A stretch of DNA of 64,000 nucleotides. Source: Palsa-504 sp963839095 (GTDB lineage: Bacteria; Actinomycetota; Actinomycetes; Streptosporangiales; Streptosporangiaceae). A program made the translations under genes and the position numbers. The first letter of the stretch is position 1. Each line of letters opens with the position of its first letter. The stretch lies in assembly GCA_963839095.1 (NCBI GenBank), contig CAWIUF010000053.1, positions 186,001 through 250,000 of the forward strand. The letters run 5' to 3'. The notes below the pieces were generated by a model, which saw only the letters and a program-made list of their open reading frames with translations, did no database searches and was not told the DNA's origin. Shown here piece after piece: positions 8,168-16,921 of this stretch.

Positions 8168-10018
8168 TCAGCTGCCGCCCGGCGGCTTCGGGCCGTTCCC
8201 GGTCGCGGTGACCAGCCGCCAGATGCCCCACGCCGCGGCCCCCAGGCCGATGAGCACGACGAGGGGCACGCTGCTGGTCGCGCCGACGATCAGGAGCACG
8301 ATCCCCAGGCCGAGCGCGATGGCGCCGAGCAGCGAGTTCGACTGCTGTGGCTTGGCGACCGGGGCAGGTGCGGGCCGCACCGGGAAGGACGGCCCCGGAC
8401 CGGGCGGGACCTGGCCCGGATAGGGCCCGTACCCCTGGGGCACGGGCGCGGGCGGCACGGGACCGTAGGGTCCGGGCTGAGGTGGGCCGGACTGAGATCG
8501 GCCGGGCCGCGGTGGGCCGGGGCGGCCCCGGCCGGACGCTGCTCCCGGCAGGGACCACCAGATGGTGTCGCCGGGTGGCACCATCTTCTGGCTCAGCTGC
8601 GGCAGCGGCCCGGTGCCGGCCGTGCTGAGCGGCGCGGACAGCGGCGGCGGGGTGGGGAGGGTCACGCCGCCCGACCCCGACCCGCCGGACGGGCCGGTAG
8701 GAGCCGTCGGGTAGCCGGACGGGGCGGCCGGGGACGCGGGAGTCGCCGACCCGCCGGGAACCCCGGAACCACCGCGAGCACCGGAACCACCGGACACGCA
8801 GCCAGCGGGAACCCCAGTGCCGCCGGGTACCCCAGTGCCGCCGGGTACCCCAGAACCGCCGGGTACCCCAGTGCCGCCGGGTGCCCTAGAACCGCCGGAG
8901 ACTCCGGGGAGCCTCGGAACCGTCGGGTACGACGGGCTCGGGGAGGATGGAGCACCGGGCCGGGCACCCGGCTGAGACCCGGAGGGCGCCTGTGGCCGGG
9001 GGCGGGAGGGCGTGCCGGTACCAGTGCCGGTGCCGTCCGTGCCGGTGGACGGCTGCTCCCACCAGCGCTGCCCGGCCGGGATCGGCGGGCGGGCCGGCGA
9101 CGCCGGGGACGCCGGGGACGGCGCCGGCTGGTCGAGCAGCTGCTCCAGGCCGCCGGCGGACACCCAGTCCGGGGCGCAGCACTCCCGCAGCCGCCGGGCG
9201 AGCACGTCGATCTGCGGGTCGCGCAGCGCGGCCAGCTGCTTCCACACCTCGGTGTCGAACGGGGCGAAGAAGTCGTTCTTGGCGAACAGCAGGTTCTTGG
9301 AGTTGTAAAGGGCCAGCCAGAGCGCGGGCTCACGGCCGAGCGCGGTCAGCGACAGGTAGATGACCAGGGCGGAGAACGTATCGACCCAGCGGTCCCAGAC
9401 CCGCAGCCCGGGATGCTGGTAGTTCGGGTGGCCGAACTCGCTGGGCGGGGCCTGGCTGGCCAGCGGCGGGATCCACACCCCGTCGAAGTCGACCAGGCGG
9501 AGCTGCCCCTCCTGGTCCACCATGACGTTGCCGTGCTGCAGGTCGCCGTGGCCGAACTCGCTGCGCTGCAGCAGCGCGACCAGCTCGCGCCACCGGCCGG
9601 CCAGCGTGGTCAGGGCGGCCGTGTTGGCCCCCGTCACCAGGAAGTCCACGTACTCGTTCAGGGTCCGCCCGTCGATCCACTCCATGGTCAGCACCGGCCA
9701 GGGCGTCCGGTTGACCACGATGGCCTCGTCCAGCCAGGTGACGCCGGACACGTACGGGCTGAGGTCGTGGCTGGCCAGGTAGGTGTTCAGCGCGCTGTAG
9801 CGGTCCCGGCTGGAGGCGTCGTTCCTGATGTAGCAGCGCAGCGCCTGGGGCTTGCCCTCCACCGAGGCCTGGAACACCACCGCGCTGCTGCCCCGGGCCA
9901 GGGTCGGCCCGAGACTGTCCCAGACGAACTGGGCCGCCTGCAGCGTCGGCACGGTGAAGGTCCGGGACGGCGCCTGCACCGCCTTGTAGTAGTCGCCGGC
10001 GGCCGGGTACGCGGTCAT
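8168..10018 (-). CDS. Atypical protein kinase with Pro/Gly-rich linker and two C-terminal membrane helices (TerY-P-type kinase)
   Basis: 616 residues. The N-terminal ~330 residues form a kinase-like fold: a glycine-rich segment (ARGSSAVVFQA), the beta-3 lysine position occupied by Arg (QALRCY), HGDLQHGN in the catalytic loop and VDFDG for DFG. A ~220-residue Pro/Gly/Ser linker with GVPGGT hexapeptide repeats follows, then two membrane helices (about 555-600). The ATG at 10018 overlaps the phosphatase stop (ATGA), and a VWA gene follows upstream: kinase + PP2C + VWA is the TerY-P triad known from tellurite-resistance-related stress systems. HGD and DFD suggest some activity may remain despite the Lys-to-Arg change. 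The membrane tether is unusual. Confidence 0.8.
   Translation of the reverse strand: MTAYPAAGDYYKAVQAPSRTFTVPTLQAAQFVWDSLGPTLARGSSAVVFQASVEGKPQALRCYIRNDASSRDRYSALNTYLASHDLSPYVSGVTWLDEAIVVNRTPWPVLTMEWIDGRTLNEYVDFLVTGANTAALTTLAGRWRELVALLQRSEFGHGDLQHGNVMVDQEGQLRLVDFDGVWIPPLASQAPPSEFGHPNYQHPGLRVWDRWVDTFSALVIYLSLTALGREPALWLALYNSKNLLFAKNDFFAPFDTEVWKQLAALRDPQIDVLARRLRECCAPDWVSAGGLEQLLDQPAPSPASPASPARPPIPAGQRWWEQPSTGTDGTGTGTGTPSRPRPQAPSGSQPGARPGAPSSPSPSYPTVPRLPGVSGGSRAPGGTGVPGGSGVPGGTGVPGGTGVPAGCVSGGSGARGGSGVPGGSATPASPAAPSGYPTAPTGPSGGSGSGGVTLPTPPPLSAPLSTAGTGPLPQLSQKMVPPGDTIWWSLPGAASGRGRPGPPRPGRSQSGPPQPGPYGPVPPAPVPQGYGPYPGQVPPGPGPSFPVRPAPAPVAKPQQSNSLLGAIALGLGIVLLIVGATSSVPLVVLIGLGAAAWGIWRLVTATGNGPKPPGGS
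8813..8895 (-). repeat. 18-bp tandem repeats in the kinase linker
   Basis: About four copies of an 18-bp unit (plus strand GTGCCGCCGGGTACCCCA) encode GVPGGT/GVPGGS hexapeptides on the minus strand. They lie in the flexible linker between the kinase domain and its membrane helices. Such repeats change length easily and are prone to collapse in assembly. Confidence 0.75.
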
Positions 10019-10848
10019 CGGCACGCCAGCAGGTAGGCGGGCTGGCTGGCCAGCATCCGCAGGCGCATGAGCGTCACGTCGTCGTTCTTCAATCTCCTCG
10101 AGCCGTCCTGCTCTTTGCGTTGATCCGCGATCAGCTGGGCGAACACGTCGGGATGGGCCAGCGTGGTGAGGGTGTCCCACACCTTGGCCTCGCCGTGTTG
10201 GATCGTGCGCAGGATCCACTGCGCCATCGCGTCGGTGGCCGCGAACAGGAAATCGCCGGCTTCGAGCACGCCGCCGCCGAGGAGCAGGCGCTCGGTCATC
10301 TTGTCCAGGCTGGCGGGCAGGGTGTGCACGCCGTCCGGCAGGGTGCCGAAGTCCTCGGGCCCCAGGGGCGGGAACGCGGCGATCAGGTGCCCCGCCCGGA
10401 CGTGGAAGAGCACCGTGTCGCCGAGCGCGACCGCCCGCCAGTAGGGCTCGGGGCCGTCGAGCCCGTAGATCTCGAAGCCGAGCAGGGTCGCGAACGAGCC
10501 GACCTCGGCGAACTTGCGCTCCTCGATGATGGAGTCGAAGTCCCGCACGTCCTTGGCCCAGCGGTCTTGCATCTCGGCGAACCAGGCCCGCATGGCGGCG
10601 GGCTCGAGCCGGGGACCCTGGGGCCCCTCGGATCCCGCCGGGCCGCCCGGCGGCGCGAACGACCGCACCAGCTGATCCACCCAGCGCACCGGGTCATAGG
10701 CCGTGGTGGCGCCGTCGAGCACCACGAAGCGGGCCCGGTGCGGCGCCCCGCTGCCGTCGGGGATGACCCCGCCGCTGGCGCCGTCCTGCCACTCGCCGGG
10801 CGCGTTGCCGTCCTTGGCCGCGCTGAAGGTGACCATCTGGATCTGCAT
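10015..10848 (-). CDS. PP2C-family serine/threonine phosphatase (TerY-P triad)
   Basis: 277-residue cytoplasmic PP2C-type phosphatase. Metal-binding motifs are in order: FVVLDGAT (DG motif), GSFATLLGF, VALGDTVLFHVR, FAATDAMAQW (TD) and a C-terminal LKNDDVTLM. It should reverse phosphorylation by the neighbouring kinase, with the VWA protein as partner or substrate. Its stop overlaps the kinase start by four bases and it begins 12 bp after the VWA stop, so the three are co-translated. Start ATG 10848 has no clear Shine-Dalgarno; Met at 10836 is an alternative. Confidence 0.85.
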   Translation of the reverse strand: MQIQMVTFSAAKDGNAPGEWQDGASGGVIPDGSGAPHRARFVVLDGATTAYDPVRWVDQLVRSFAPPGGPAGSEGPQGPRLEPAAMRAWFAEMQDRWAKDVRDFDSIIEERKFAEVGSFATLLGFEIYGLDGPEPYWRAVALGDTVLFHVRAGHLIAAFPPLGPEDFGTLPDGVHTLPASLDKMTERLLLGGGVLEAGDFLFAATDAMAQWILRTIQHGEAKVWDTLTTLAHPDVFAQLIADQRKEQDGSRRLKNDDVTLMRLRMLASQPAYLLACR

Positions 10849-10860
10849 GGGCGGACCGGC

Positions 10861-11709
10861 TCAGTCCCGCACGTCGACTTTGGTGCCGACCTCGAGGAAC
10901 CGGACCAGCATGGTGGCGTCGGCGTTGAAGCCGAAGCCGCGCGCCCCGGGCTCGATCATCGCGCCGGTGCTCTGCGCGCTGGCGATCATCGGCGGTGGCA
11001 GCGGGCTGCTGATCCGGAACAGCTGCGGGCCGGGCTCGGGCAGTCCGTAATCCGTCGCCGGGAACAGCACGCCGTTGGACGCGGCCGGGGACACGAAGAT
11101 GTTGAAGAACAGCGCGGGCCCGTCGCTGGTCTGGATGTTGACCAGCCGCTGGGCCCACTCGTCGAGCGAGGCGCCCTCGTACGGGCTGTCGGTCACCATG
11201 CCGTCGGTGATGTTGATGATGATCGGCGGGAACGAGTCCGGGTGAGCCTGGGCCCACTCGTACACGTGGGCCCCGGCCACCGCGACCGCCTGGCACATCG
11301 GGGTCCGGTAGCCGTGCACCGGCTCGACCCAGACCGGCACCCGGCTCGGCGGCGCGCCGACGTCCACCAACGGCGTCTCCCGCACCGCGATCGGGTTGTC
11401 CCGCAAGTCGGGCAGCGCGACCAGCGGCTGGCCGGCCAGCTTGCCGCCGAAGGCGGGTTCCACGCCCTCACCGCCGGCCACCGGGCGCATGCCGTAGCCG
11501 AAGATGCCGACGTCGAAGTAGTGCCGCGCCTTACCCGGCTCGCCCTGGGACGTGAAGAGCAGCTCGAGCAGGATCTCGTTGAGCACCCGGGCGGCGCCCT
11601 CCGCCAGGGTCTCGCGGCTGTTCACCCAGCTGGACTTCATGGAATCGGAGCGGTCGAGCAGGAAAACCACGCAACCCGGATCCCGCCGGCTGATATCCCT
11701 CTCGTACAT
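10861..11709 (-). CDS. VWA-domain protein, TerY-like
   Basis: 282 residues forming a von Willebrand factor A domain with an intact metal site: DxSxS at residues 19-23 (DRSDS) and the downstream INITDGMVTDS strand-loop. TerY-like VWA proteins act with a PP2C phosphatase and a kinase in bacterial stress signalling. There is no signal peptide, so it is cytoplasmic. ATG 11709 follows a good GGAGGT. The gene sits between a TM/zinc-ribbon gene (57 bp upstream) and the phosphatase (12 bp downstream). Confidence 0.85.
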   Translation of the reverse strand: MYERDISRRDPGCVVFLLDRSDSMKSSWVNSRETLAEGAARVLNEILLELLFTSQGEPGKARHYFDVGIFGYGMRPVAGGEGVEPAFGGKLAGQPLVALPDLRDNPIAVRETPLVDVGAPPSRVPVWVEPVHGYRTPMCQAVAVAGAHVYEWAQAHPDSFPPIIINITDGMVTDSPYEGASLDEWAQRLVNIQTSDGPALFFNIFVSPAASNGVLFPATDYGLPEPGPQLFRISSPLPPPMIASAQSTGAMIEPGARGFGFNADATMLVRFLEVGTKVDVRD

Positions 11710-11766
11710 GACATGACCTCCGTTGCTTACCGCGATTACATGGAACGGGCCTGGCCGGTAGCCGGT

Positions 11767-12540
11767 TCACGGGCCAGGCGGGCGGGCTCCCCCCGGCATG
11801 ACCCGGACCGGCGGCCACGGCGTGCCGGGCTGCCAGGTCCAGACATGATCGCAGGACTCGCACCGGAAATCCCAGCCGTTCCTGGCTCGCCGGTGATCGA
11901 ACCGGAACGCGCCGCAGCGCGGGCACTGCGCGATGAACGTCGACGCGAGGTAGGTGGACAGGTCCGGTGCGGGTACCCGTTTGGCTCCCGCGCTCGGTGC
12001 CGGGGTTCCCTGGGCCGAGTCCCACCAGGGCGCGTCGGCCTGGCCGGGCAGCGGCAGCAACTGGACCACGGTCTCGGATCCGCCGCGGACCTGCCCGTCG
12101 GAACCGGCGCCGGGGGCCACCGGGTCGACCGCGGTGGGTGAGAACGACGCCGGGGCGGCGCGCGGGCCGGCCTGCGTCAGCGGACCTGGCGGGGCCGGCG
12201 GGCCCGGCTGGGCCTGCGGCAGGGTGGGAGCGTGACGGCGCTGCGGCGACGGGAACCCGCGGGTTTCGTCGTCCGGGAAGCCGGGCGTCAGCGCGGGCGA
12301 CCGGTCCGGCAGCCGGAGCAGGACCACGGCGGCGAGACCGCCGGCGACCAGCGAGACGATCACCGCGATGAGGAGCGAGGTGTGCACCAGCCGGTCCGCG
12401 GCCAGCCCACCGATCAGCGCCGCGACGACGGCCACCAGCACCCAGCCCAGCTGAGCCGGGCCGGCCGGCGGCGGGGCGGAGCGGGCCGGCGGCCGGGCCG
12501 CGGCGGCCGGCTCTGGCCGGCGGCGGCTGTGGGCGCTCAC
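11767..12540 (-). CDS. Two-TM protein with C-terminal zinc ribbon
   Basis: 257 residues starting at GTG 12540, whose GTGA overlaps the previous stop. After a basic Pro/Ala-rich N-terminus come two adjacent membrane helices (about 33-75), a ~130-residue Pro-rich linker, then a compact zinc ribbon with CPRC and CESC pairs spaced 20 residues apart. Zinc ribbons on a membrane hairpin usually mediate protein-protein contact, so this may anchor the VWA protein encoded next to it (inference). No family name recognised. Confidence 0.7.
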   Translation of the reverse strand: MSAHSRRRPEPAAAARPPARSAPPPAGPAQLGWVLVAVVAALIGGLAADRLVHTSLLIAVIVSLVAGGLAAVVLLRLPDRSPALTPGFPDDETRGFPSPQRRHAPTLPQAQPGPPAPPGPLTQAGPRAAPASFSPTAVDPVAPGAGSDGQVRGGSETVVQLLPLPGQADAPWWDSAQGTPAPSAGAKRVPAPDLSTYLASTFIAQCPRCGAFRFDHRRARNGWDFRCESCDHVWTWQPGTPWPPVRVMPGGARPPGP

Positions 12541-13031
12541 TGGGCGGCCCCCCGCAGGCTCTGCGGCGTCAGCAGGAACGTCACGCGCTGGGGCCCTTTC
12601 CCGAGATCGGCCGCGGAGCAGATCCAGCCGTCCAGCACTTCCGGGCCGCGGGCCGCGCTGCCCCAGCCGATCGGCGGCTTGACGCACACCTCGTACTGCC
12701 CGGCGGATACGTTGGCGGCGTAGCCCAGGGTCGAGTCCAGGGTGCCCGCCGCGACGCTGTCCAGCGTCCCGCTCTGCAGCACCCGGACCGCACTGCCAGC
12801 GACACCCCGTCCGCTGCTGCCCTGCTGGGTCACCTTGACGCTGAGCTTCACCCCGGAACCGCGGGCGGTGCCCGACGTCCCGGTGCTGCTGGGACTCGCG
12901 GTCGCCGCGGTTCCCGGCGGGGTCTTCGGCTGAGCGTGGCCGGTGAACCCGCCAATGACCAGAACCACGACGAACGCGCCGGCCTGCGCGAACAACGGCA
13001 CGGCGAGCTTCCTGCGGTCGAGCATCACCAC
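12537..13031 (-). CDS. Membrane-anchored or secreted protein with Ig-like (carboxypeptidase-regulatory-type) fold
   Basis: 164 residues. One hydrophobic helix near the N-terminus (about 10-28), a Ser/Thr/Pro-rich stalk, then a ~105-residue beta-rich domain with a VKLSVKVTQQG start, GSAVRVLQSG, a GQYEVCVKPP strand and two cysteines likely to pair (VCVKPP and WICSAA). The layout resembles Ig-like modules outside the membrane. GTG 13031 or ATG 13025 may start it; GAGGAGGGG lies upstream. It is between the PrsW gene (50 bp) and the zinc-ribbon gene (4-nt overlap), so it may be the outer sensor or a PrsW substrate (inference). Confidence 0.65.
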   Translation of the reverse strand: MVMLDRRKLAVPLFAQAGAFVVVLVIGGFTGHAQPKTPPGTAATASPSSTGTSGTARGSGVKLSVKVTQQGSSGRGVAGSAVRVLQSGTLDSVAAGTLDSTLGYAANVSAGQYEVCVKPPIGWGSAARGPEVLDGWICSAADLGKGPQRVTFLLTPQSLRGAAQ

Positions 13032-13081
13032 GGAGGATTCCCCTCCTCTCCCGGCTCGGGCGCTACCACCCTGTCACGGAC

Positions 13082-14401
13082 CTACTGCTCCCACCACGGT
13101 TTGGGGCGAGGCCTCGGCTCAACCCGCGTGGTGGGCAGCGTAGCGCTGTTCTGCGATGCGGCGGCGGGCGGTGCGGCCCGGTCCTGCGGACCCGCCCCGG
13201 CCCCGCGGCACCCGCCGGCCCGGCGGCGGGGGCGGTGATGGCTGGGGTGGCTGGCCCGCGGCCGGACGATGGCTGGCCGCGGGCTGCCACCACACCTCCG
13301 GCGCGCCGGCGGCGCGGCGGGCGCGGGCGGGACACCGGGATGCGCGGGCGGCCGGTGGGCCGGCGGGGCACCGTGCCCGGCTGGGGCGCCATGTCCGGCC
13401 GGGACGCCCTGCGGGCCGGACGGCGGCCCGGACGGCGGCCCGGACGGCGGCGCTGCGTGGCCGACCGGCCAGGGGGCGGTGTAGCCGTAGGGCGAGGCCT
13501 GCTCCGGGACACCCGTGACCTGCTGCGGGAGCCAGGCGCCGGCCCGGGCGTAGGCCAGGAACAGCAGGACGCTGATCAGCGTGACCAGGACCCAGGCGGC
13601 GTGGGCGTTGACCGGGTTCCAGTCGTTGAGCCCGTGCAGGATGGCGGCGATGCCGATCCCGATCGGGGCGACCGCGTACTTCCGGCTCTGGCCGGTGATG
13701 GCCAGCCCGATGAAGTAGCCGGTGATGCCAGCCCAGCAGGCGTGGTCGATCGGGTCGGTGAGGAAGCGCCAGACGTACTCGAGCGTGAGGGCCTGCAGGT
13801 CCGGGCCGGTGGCGTTGCCGGACAGGTGGCCGAGGACGTCGGTGAAGTAGTGCACGACCTCGGCCGCGCCGAACACCAGGCCGCTCACCGCGCCGAGGAA
13901 CAGGTAGTCGCGCGGCGTCTGGGTGTGCCAGAAGCGCCGCCAGATCCACGCCACCACCACGATCGGGATGGCCTTGGCCAGTTCCTCGGGGACGCCGATG
14001 GTGACGATGTCGAGCAGGCTGCTGGTGCCGGCGTGCAGTTCGGTCTCGAGCCAGATCGCGATGGGCGCCTGGGTGACGATGCCGACCACCGCGACCGCGG
14101 CCAGCATGGCCCGGCTCACGTGCTGGGGACGGACGACGACGCCGAGCAGCAGCAGCCAGGCCACCGCGAAGTAGGCCGCGAAGATCCAGGCGATGTCGCG
14201 GATCCTGGCCTCGGTCGCGTTGTTGAGCAGCACCAGCCCGAGCGGCGGCACGCTGACCAGGGCGACCAGCAGCAGCACCGGCCAGCTGCGCAGCGCCGGA
14301 TCCTTCAGCCAGTGCCGCACCGGCACGAGCGAGGAGAAAGAATACTCCGGGGATTTCCCGCCGGGCGGCCGGCCGGAATTAGGAATGTAGCCCCCACCCA
14401 T
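13082..14401 (-). CDS. PrsW-family intramembrane metalloprotease
   Basis: 439 residues with about eight membrane helices in the first 300 and a long Pro/Gly/His-rich tail. PrsW-type signatures are present: GVPEELAKAIP (EExxK) near residue 138 and a later HGLND histidine. PrsW proteases cut anti-sigma factors or other membrane proteins in response to envelope stress. It is the first gene of the operon leading to the VWA/PP2C/kinase genes. The segment near 13170-13300 is very arginine-rich and may contain two compensating frame changes; the extreme C-terminus reads well. Confidence 0.85.
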   Translation of the reverse strand: MGGGYIPNSGRPPGGKSPEYSFSSLVPVRHWLKDPALRSWPVLLLVALVSVPPLGLVLLNNATEARIRDIAWIFAAYFAVAWLLLLGVVVRPQHVSRAMLAAVAVVGIVTQAPIAIWLETELHAGTSSLLDIVTIGVPEELAKAIPIVVVAWIWRRFWHTQTPRDYLFLGAVSGLVFGAAEVVHYFTDVLGHLSGNATGPDLQALTLEYVWRFLTDPIDHACWAGITGYFIGLAITGQSRKYAVAPIGIGIAAILHGLNDWNPVNAHAAWVLVTLISVLLFLAYARAGAWLPQQVTGVPEQASPYGYTAPWPVGHAAPPSGPPSGPPSGPQGVPAGHGAPAGHGAPPAHRPPAHPGVPPAPAAPPARRRCGGSPRPAIVRPRASHPSHHRPRRRAGGCRGAGAGPQDRAAPPAAASQNSATLPTTRVEPRPRPKPWWEQ

Positions 14402-14595
14402 GTAACGCCCACCCTTTCCGCGATCATGACGGAATAGGTCGCGAGCCAGGGTTCGCCGCCCCTAGCTGCCCCGTCCGCGGAGTTTCCCCGGCTGATCGCG
14501 AGCGTACGCCTGCTCCGAACGCCAATCCTAAACTAGCCGCGCCGGCTTGCGATAGAGATCGCTTTTGCCGGACATCACGGTAGATGACCGCAATG

Positions 14596-15432
14596 TCAGT
14601 CGCCGATTACCACGCGGTTCGTCAGGGTGCCAATGCTCTCGATCGTCACCGACACCTCGTCCCCGTCGGTCAGCGGCCCGACCCCGGCCGGCGTCCCGGT
14701 CAGCAGGACGTCCCCGGGCAGCAGCGTCATCACCTGGCTGACGTGCGCGATCAGCCCGGGTACGTCGCACAGCAGCTCGGAGGTGCGGGCCTGCTGCCTG
14801 ACCTCGCCGTTGACCGTGGTGGTGAGCTCGAGGTCGGTCGGGTTGGTCCCGGTCTCGATCCACGGCCCGAGCGGGCAGAACGTGTCGAAGCCCTTGGCCC
14901 GGGTCCACTGCCCGTCCCGGGCCTGCAGGTCCCGCGCGGTGACGTCGTTGGCGCAGGTGTAGCCGAACACCACTTCCTCGGCCCGCTCGCGCGGCACCTG
15001 GCGGCAGAGCCGGCCGATGATGACCGCCAGCTCACCCTCGAAGTCAACCCGGTCGGTGATCTTGACCGGGTACTTGATGGCGTCCCCCGGGCCGGTCACC
15101 GAGGTGGACGGCTTGAGGAAGATCACCGGCTCGTTGATGTTGGGCGCCGGGCCCTTGGCCGGCGGCTCGCCGTTCATCTCGCGCGCGTGCGACGCGTAGT
15201 TCCGGCCCGCGGCCACCACCTTGCTCGGCAGCACCGGCGCGAGGAGTCTCACCTCGGCCAGCGGGAACCTGCTCCCGGTCAGCCGGACCCCGCCCGGATC
15301 TACCCCGAACGGGTGCCCGTGCAGTTCCGCGATCGTCAGTCCGGGCCGCGGTGGCCGGCCGCCGCTTTCTGGCTCGCCCTCGACTACGCCGTACGCGACC
15401 CCGTCGCCCTTGGCGAATCTCGCGATACGCAC
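14596..15432 (-). CDS. Fumarylacetoacetate hydrolase (FAH) family protein
   Basis: 278 residues; metal-dependent hydrolase or decarboxylase acting on beta-keto acids from aromatic or small-acid breakdown. Family motifs: GRNYASHAREM, EPVIFLKPSTS, VDFEGELAVIIG (metal ligands), GYTCANDVTARDLQ and LLPGDVLLTGTPAGVG near the C-terminus. FAHD1-like acylpyruvate hydrolase or oxaloacetate decarboxylase activity is possible; the substrate cannot be read from sequence. GTG 15432 is chosen because GAGGAG lies five bases upstream and residues before it lack similarity. In several actinobacteria a gene of this family precedes gltX; gltX is not in this window. Confidence 0.85.
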   Translation of the reverse strand: MRIARFAKGDGVAYGVVEGEPESGGRPPRPGLTIAELHGHPFGVDPGGVRLTGSRFPLAEVRLLAPVLPSKVVAAGRNYASHAREMNGEPPAKGPAPNINEPVIFLKPSTSVTGPGDAIKYPVKITDRVDFEGELAVIIGRLCRQVPRERAEEVVFGYTCANDVTARDLQARDGQWTRAKGFDTFCPLGPWIETGTNPTDLELTTTVNGEVRQQARTSELLCDVPGLIAHVSQVMTLLPGDVLLTGTPAGVGPLTDGDEVSVTIESIGTLTNRVVIGD

Positions 15433-15479
15433 GCCACTCCTCGTGTATTGAACTGTGCTAGCTAAGGGGGCCAGCAGTG

Positions 15480-15725
15480 CTACTGCTGGTAACCCTCGAC
15501 CTCGCTGACTGGCCGCGCCGCCGCCCCGTCCGGGCTCTCCCCGAACTCGCGGCGGGCACGCCGCTGACGCAGCAGGTCCCAGCATTGATCCAGCGCCTCT
15601 TCGGCCGACCGCAGTTGCTCCCGCTCCTGCGCACCGGTCAGCTCACCGGCCGCGTGCTGCTCGCGGAGCGCGTGCTCGGTCGCGATCAGCTCGCTGATGT
15701 GAGCCATGATCTCCTTGTCCTCCAT
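15480..15725 (-). CDS. DUF2630 family small protein
   Basis: 81 residues, helical and charged, beginning MEDKEIMAHISELIATEHAL, which matches the short DUF2630 family common in actinobacteria. The middle (EHALREQHAAGELTGAQERE) fits a helical hairpin and the C-terminus is disordered. ATG 15725 is chosen because family members start at this residue; the open frame continues 13 codons upstream. Function unknown. It ends 47 bp before the FAH start. Confidence 0.75.
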   Translation of the reverse strand: MEDKEIMAHISELIATEHALREQHAAGELTGAQEREQLRSAEEALDQCWDLLRQRRARREFGESPDGAAARPVSEVEGYQQ

Positions 15726-15778
15726 GCCCCTACCGTAAATCCCTGGCCGTCCTGCTGCGGCCACGGGTCCGTTAATTG

Positions 15779-16921
15779 CTATTTTCCCTCCGGGGCGAAG
15801 CGCACATCCCGGACGATCCCGGCGGGCCCGGCGAAGTCCAGCAGCCGCTCCCCCTCGGCCGCGATGGCGGCCCGGTCCGCCGCGCTCAGCGGGACGAACG
15901 GGCGGACTTCCAGGACGCCGGGTTCCTTTGCGATCGTCCAGTCGGCCTGCCAGAAACCGTCGACCAGCAGCGTGCCGCCGGTGGCCCCGTGGCCGGGCGG
16001 CAACGGGACGGGGCGGCGGTGCGGGATGACCCGGGAACGTTCGGCGTAGGAGAGCAGGAGGTTGTCGTACTCGGGCAGGAAGCGGGGCGGGGCCGGGATG
16101 TCGGGGTCCGGGTCCGGCGGCGCGCCGGCCAGGTCGAGCAGCGGGGCACCGTCTGGCCCGGACCGCGGGCGCAGCCGGGCGGCCAGGCGCTCGGTCACCT
16201 CGCGCAGCCGGGTCAGCCCGGACCAGGCCTGGATGTCGGCCACGGTGGCCGGACCGTAGGCGGCCAGGTACCGCAGCACTAGTTCCCCGGCCACGGCCGC
16301 GGGGTCGGCCGGGGCGGGCGGGGCCTGGCCGTCGAGCCAGGCGGAGGCCAGCAGGAAGGCGGCCGGGCCGGTCTGGCGCCAGAGGCCGCGGGGCGGGACC
16401 TGGACGAGGGTGAGCCGGTGGGTGGCGGCGTGGGCGAGCGCGGCGGGGTCGTGGTCCGGCCAGCGCGGGGCCAGCGCCCGGGCCAGCTCGGCGCGGGTCA
16501 GCGGGGTCTTCGCCAGCAGGCCGGCCGCGACCGCGGCTACGTCGGCCGGGTCCAGGCCGGCCAGGCGGCGGCCCCAGTGGCCGGCCAGGGCGCGATCCAT
16601 CGGGGGCTGGTACCGGGGGCGGAAGCGGAGGAAATCCTGGGCGGTCACCAGGTGGACCGTGTTGCGCATGAGGTGGGCGCGGAGGGCAACTCGTTCGGTC
16701 AAAAGGTTTTCGAGGTGCTCGGGACGGAAACTCGCGAGCCGGGCCTGGAGCCCGACGTACGGAGCGCGAGGGGCCTGGGCTTGCAGGCCGGCCAGGTGGG
16801 TGATGGCCTGGGCGGCGGTCAGGGCGGAGCGGTCGAGGAGCAGCTGGCGGTCGAGCGTGATGCGGTTCAGCGCGCGCAGGCTCAGCTGGTCTTTAGTCAC
16901 GGGGCTGTCAGTCACGGGCAT
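15779..16921 (-). CDS. Winged-helix DNA glycosylase-like protein (AlkZ / YcaQ superfamily, HTH_42)
   Basis: 380 residues of the winged-helix superfamily that includes the interstrand-crosslink glycosylases AlkZ and AlkX (YcaQ). The catalytic QxQ motif is present as QAQ in HLAGLQAQAPRAPYVG near residue 50. Further family features: RNTVHLVTAQDF, a winged-helix part and PPRFLPEYDNLLLSYAERSR. In Streptomyces, AlkZ-type proteins protect producers of DNA-alkylating antibiotics, but most paralogues have unknown substrates and no biosynthetic cluster is seen here. Its ATG at 16921 overlaps the end of the upstream XRE regulator by 14 nt. Confidence 0.8.
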   Translation of the reverse strand: MPVTDSPVTKDQLSLRALNRITLDRQLLLDRSALTAAQAITHLAGLQAQAPRAPYVGLQARLASFRPEHLENLLTERVALRAHLMRNTVHLVTAQDFLRFRPRYQPPMDRALAGHWGRRLAGLDPADVAAVAAGLLAKTPLTRAELARALAPRWPDHDPAALAHAATHRLTLVQVPPRGLWRQTGPAAFLLASAWLDGQAPPAPADPAAVAGELVLRYLAAYGPATVADIQAWSGLTRLREVTERLAARLRPRSGPDGAPLLDLAGAPPDPDPDIPAPPRFLPEYDNLLLSYAERSRVIPHRRPVPLPPGHGATGGTLLVDGFWQADWTIAKEPGVLEVRPFVPLSAADRAAIAAEGERLLDFAGPAGIVRDVRFAPEGK

